Part shown: in pieces, positions 61,767 to 64,000 of the stretch
How positions within the stretch are numbered: the first letter of the stretch is position 1
How the letters are laid out: each line of letters begins with the position of its first letter
From: a bacterium
GTDB lineage: Bacteria; Planctomycetota; Planctomycetia; Kolteriales; Kolteriaceae
Direction: 5' to 3'
NCBI GenBank assembly: GCA_019753235.1
Contig: JAIELF010000040.1
Location: 1 to 64,000, forward strand
DNA: 64,000 nt
Notes under the pieces: generated by a model
Database searches by the model: none
Told to the model about the DNA's origin: nothing
The model's input: only the letters and a program-made list of their open reading frames with translations
Program-made: the position numbers and the translations under genes

Positions 61767-62368
61767 TGCCCGCGGGCCGGCCGATCGTCGTCGGGATCAC
61801 GGGTGCCAGCGGGGCCCCGTACGCCAAGCGATTGCTTGAAGTCCTTCTCGCGGGGGGCCACGAGACCCACGTTGTGATGAGTCCCTCGGCAACCCAAGTG
61901 TTTCAAGCCGAATTGGGGATCTCCGTCGCGGCGGACAAGGGAACACTCGAACCACTTCTAGGTGCCGCGGCCAAGAATCTACGACTTTGGAATCATTTGA
62001 ATCTCTCGGCTGGAATCGCAAGCGGCTCGTTTCGAACGGCTGGCATGGTGATTTGCCCATGCAGCATGAGCACACTGGCCGCGATCACTCATGGTCAAGG
62101 GACCAACTTGATTCATCGAGCCGCCGACGTTCATCTTAAAGAGCGCCGCAAACTGATTCTAGTCCCACGCGAAACGCCTCTCAGTCTGGTCGCGATCGAG
62201 AACATGGCCAGCGTCACCCGAGCCGGCGCGATTGTTCTTCCTGCCATGCCCGGGTTTTATCACCAGCCGACAACGATCCAGGATCTTGTCGATTTCGTCG
62301 TCAGCCGAGTCTGCGATCTACTCGAAGTCGATAACAGCCTCATTCGGCGATGGGGTAGTTCCTCGTAA
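61766..62368 (+). CDS. ubiX: UbiX-type flavin prenyltransferase
   Basis: 200-residue flavoprotein of the UbiX/Pad1 type. It makes the prenylated FMN cofactor used by UbiD decarboxylases. The FMN loop GITGASGAPYAKRLLEVL lies at the N-terminus. CPCSMSTLAAITHG, VPRETPLSLVAIENM and PAMPGFYHQPTTIQDLVDFV follow, all diagnostic. The gene is coupled to ubiE/menG (one-base overlap), which supports work in quinone synthesis; no UbiD partner is in the window, but a futalosine-pathway decarboxylase elsewhere would fit. Confidence 0.94.
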   Translation: MPAGRPIVVGITGASGAPYAKRLLEVLLAGGHETHVVMSPSATQVFQAELGISVAADKGTLEPLLGAAAKNLRLWNHLNLSAGIASGSFRTAGMVICPCSMSTLAAITHGQGTNLIHRAADVHLKERRKLILVPRETPLSLVAIENMASVTRAGAIVLPAMPGFYHQPTTIQDLVDFVVSRVCDLLEVDNSLIRRWGSSS

Positions 62369-62536
62369 CGAGCCCCGATCAATTCGATTACTCCGATCGT
62401 TGCGGCGAGATACTCCCTCAATCTGGTTGCGACAAATTGTACCGATTCTCCCAGTTATGAGTTACGTTTCGATCGATAGGGTTTTCGATGATAGCTTCTC
62501 ATTTCCTGATCATCGAAATTGTTTGAAGGGAACGAC

Positions 62537-62941
62537 GTGGTAGCGACACTCACCGACGACGAAAGAGCCCGCCTCGACGCGCTGGCCAAATGGGCTCGGC
62601 GAGTGCTCGATGACAACGACTTTGAAGGCAGGGACGAACGCCGAGCGAATCGCACGTCGATGAATGCAGAGATGACCCTGTTGCCGCTGGAGAAGAACTC
62701 ACTTCGGCCACGCCTCGATCGTCGGGTCGCCGTTATCGGCAAAGATCTTTCCGATGTCGGGATCGGCATCGTTTCCAATCAGCCCCTCGAAGATGAACTC
62801 TACTTCTGCGAGGTGGTCGGCCAATCGGGCGTGCTACTCATTCGCAAAGCGCGCGAACGGCTGGTGCGAGGCTCTATCCGGGATTATGGCTTCATGATTC
62901 TCGATCGTTACGATTCGTTTCAGCATCTTCGCGAGATGTAG
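62537..62941 (+). CDS. PilZ-like domain protein
   Basis: 134 residues from GTG at 62537, preceded by GAAGGG at six bases; a TTG at 62519 is an alternative. The N-terminal helix carries an arginine-rich DERRANRTS, and the sequence GKDLSDVGIGIVS matches the D/NxSxxG element of PilZ. The RxxxR partner could be the earlier REGION ERRANR. Together these fit a single PilZ domain that may bind cyclic di-GMP. An EAL-HDOD protein occurs elsewhere in the window. Its 3' end overlaps coaC by 50 bp in convergent orientation. Confidence 0.7.
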   Translation: MVATLTDDERARLDALAKWARRVLDDNDFEGRDERRANRTSMNAEMTLLPLEKNSLRPRLDRRVAVIGKDLSDVGIGIVSNQPLEDELYFCEVVGQSGVLLIRKARERLVRGSIRDYGFMILDRYDSFQHLREM

Positions 62942-63479
62942 CACGCCGAACCATGGCGACGATCGCGTCCGCGGGTGCCTGGGCACCCATGCCGATATCC
63001 GCACATGCCAATTCTTTCGACACCGGATCCACCACGCCAACACCCCAAGAACGAAGTCGGTCGAGATGCTCGGTCGTGAGAGGATGTTCCCACATCATCG
63101 TGTTCATCGCCGGCGCCACAATAACCGGTCGCGAATAATCCCACGCTCGCGCCACCGACAGCAGGAGCGTATCGCAGATCCCGTGGGCCATCTTGGCCAA
63201 GGAATCGGCCGACAGCGGAGCGATGACCAGCACGTCCGCCCAGCGCCGAAGCTCGATATGCAGAACGGGATCGCCAAGTTTTTTCCAAGAGCTCCATTCG
63301 TCATCGTCGCTATAGATCGGTACCTCGGGCATTCCTTCGGGGAGAAAATGCTGCGCTCGGCGAGTCACGATCGCTTTCAACTCGCCCTGCGCCGCAAGTT
63401 CATGACCGAGACGATCCGACCGGATGGCGGCCACGCTGCCGGTGATCCCCCAAAGAATGTGCGGCAATCGACCGGTCAT
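62892..63479 (-). CDS. coaC: Phosphopantothenoylcysteine decarboxylase, CoaC (stand-alone)
   Basis: 195 residues, FMN enzyme of CoA synthesis that decarboxylates 4'-phosphopantothenoylcysteine. ATG at 63479 gives MTGRLPHILWGITGS; a longer frame to 63530 is part of coaB. Diagnostic motifs are the FMN loop GITGSVAAIRSDRL, LHIELRRWADVLVIAPLSADSLAKMA with the active-site His, and the substrate motif PAMNTMMWEHP. In most bacteria CoaB and CoaC are one polypeptide (Dfp) with CoaC first; here they are split and CoaB comes first. The start overlaps the coaB stop (ATGA), so synthesis is coupled. Confidence 0.9.
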   Translation of the reverse strand: MTGRLPHILWGITGSVAAIRSDRLGHELAAQGELKAIVTRRAQHFLPEGMPEVPIYSDDDEWSSWKKLGDPVLHIELRRWADVLVIAPLSADSLAKMAHGICDTLLLSVARAWDYSRPVIVAPAMNTMMWEHPLTTEHLDRLRSWGVGVVDPVSKELACADIGMGAQAPADAIVAMVRRATSREDAETNRNDRES

Positions 63480-64000
63480 GACTGCTGCTTTCCGCCAAGG
63501 GAAAGTGCAGGCTGGCGTTCCCGCACCCAACGGAAAACGCGTTCCACTAAACGCTCGGCCGGTTCCTCTTCGGGCAGGTAAGTTTCTGTGGGATGGCCCG
63601 GTCGAACCAGATGAATGGTGTGTCGGCTTTCGCGCAGATCGGTCAAATCATTGGCAACGATGCAATCCGATCCGTTATTCCGTGCCGATTTCTCGGCCGC
63701 CATCAACAGCTCTTCGCGAGTCGAACCAACCAGCAGCTTAAAGCCGACCTGATAGATCGAGGGTGCCCAGCTCTTTACTCGGTCGATGGTCTTAGGGACA
63801 CGGTCGAGCTCGATGGTGAGATGATCCCGATCCGAAGGGATCTTTCCTTCTTGTGCCGTGGGAGCATAGTCGGAAACCGCCGCCGCCAGAAAAATGACAT
63901 CGAAGTGTTCCCGCCGAAGAAGCTCTTCCAGTTTCGTCTGGTAGGATTCCAGGCTTAGAAATGTCACCTCTTCGTAGCGAGACCGGTGCGGGGCAAAGGC
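63476..64000 (-). CDS. coaB: Phosphopantothenate-cysteine ligase, CoaB (5' part cut by window)
   Basis: C-terminal 174 residues of CoaB; the gene starts beyond the right edge. It joins cysteine to 4'-phosphopantothenate using a nucleotide triphosphate. Visible are DVIFLAAAVSDYAPT, LTIELDRVPKTIDRV, VGFKLLVGSTREELL, and CIVANDLTDLRES, the standard order of the CoaB half of Dfp. An apparent internal GTG start at 63967 is probably not used, since the frame stays open to the edge with matching protein (RYEEVTFLS). The stop codon overlaps coaC (ATGA). Confidence 0.88.
   Translation of the reverse strand, partial: AFAPHRSRYEEVTFLSLESYQTKLEELLRREHFDVIFLAAAVSDYAPTAQEGKIPSDRDHLTIELDRVPKTIDRVKSWAPSIYQVGFKLLVGSTREELLMAAEKSARNNGSDCIVANDLTDLRESRHTIHLVRPGHPTETYLPEEEPAERLVERVFRWVRERQPALSLGGKQQS

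Noticed and set aside
1-64000. tRNA, rRNA or tmRNA genes
   Set aside because: No cloverleaf-like stretch with a T-arm GTTCRA and matching acceptor stem was found in the intergenic regions; one T-arm-like string near 35655 has no arms around it.

Overview
The window reads as a piece of chromosome from a Planctomycetota bacterium, perhaps from the Pirellulales/Isosphaerales side. This placement is inferred. It rests on the gene types: redoxin-cytochrome c-monooxygenase fusions, exported PQQ-type propeller proteins, a Hanks kinase beside a WD40-caspase, a helix-turn-helix/PTS-IIA fusion, an isolated rsmH, and a HisA-like/MfnD-like pair typical of bacteria that make tetrahydromethanopterin or methanofuran-like cofactors. 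GC content is moderately high, GTG and TTG starts are common, and coding is dense. I found no rRNA, tRNA, insertion sequence, prophage or CRISPR array.

Layout. 1-6815 (minus): an exported redoxin/cytochrome protein cut by the window edge, then the 2-oxoglutarate dehydrogenase operon (sucA-sucB-lpd). 7568-12585 (plus): a large exported zinc metalloprotease with a clear terminator, then an AidB-like acyl-CoA dehydrogenase. 12715-17177 (minus): a four-gene amidoligase cluster (N-formylglutamate-amidohydrolase-like enzyme, C39-like cysteine peptidase, RimK/RLAN ATP-grasp, GCS2-type glutamate-cysteine-ligase-like enzyme), with ATGA stop-start overlaps joining the last three. This is the best candidate for a poorly described system. 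17447-22167: redoxin, a second redoxin-cytochrome-monooxygenase fusion, a TetR regulator and a GntP permease.

22228-28067 (minus): cupin, dual-specificity-type phosphatase, two tandem membrane glycosyltransferases and a PQQ propeller protein. 28405-34857: a stand-alone tRNA-binding domain, tsaE, an EAL-HDOD protein, a thioesterase, a membrane protein, and the divergent HisA-like/MfnD-like pair. 34868-46505: two small proteins, a NodU-type carbamoyltransferase, TonB, an outer-membrane barrel with a TonB-box-like motif, galactokinase, a chorismate-lyase-like protein, a HemN-like radical SAM enzyme, a second PQQ protein, an iron alcohol dehydrogenase and a CDF metal exporter.

46638-54440 (minus): kinase, DUF4384 protein and WD40-PDZ-caspase, a likely signalling module. 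54766-64000: a small unknown, HTH-EIIA regulator, YgfZ, exported cysteine-rich protein, LysM membrane protein, rsmH, ubiE/menG-ubiX, a PilZ-like protein, and split coaC and coaB, the latter cut by the window edge.

Convergent neighbours often overlap at their 3' ends (four cases of 21 to 75 bp), and several operons are coupled by ATGA or GTGA overlaps. Functions come from motif recognition by eye; no database search was possible.
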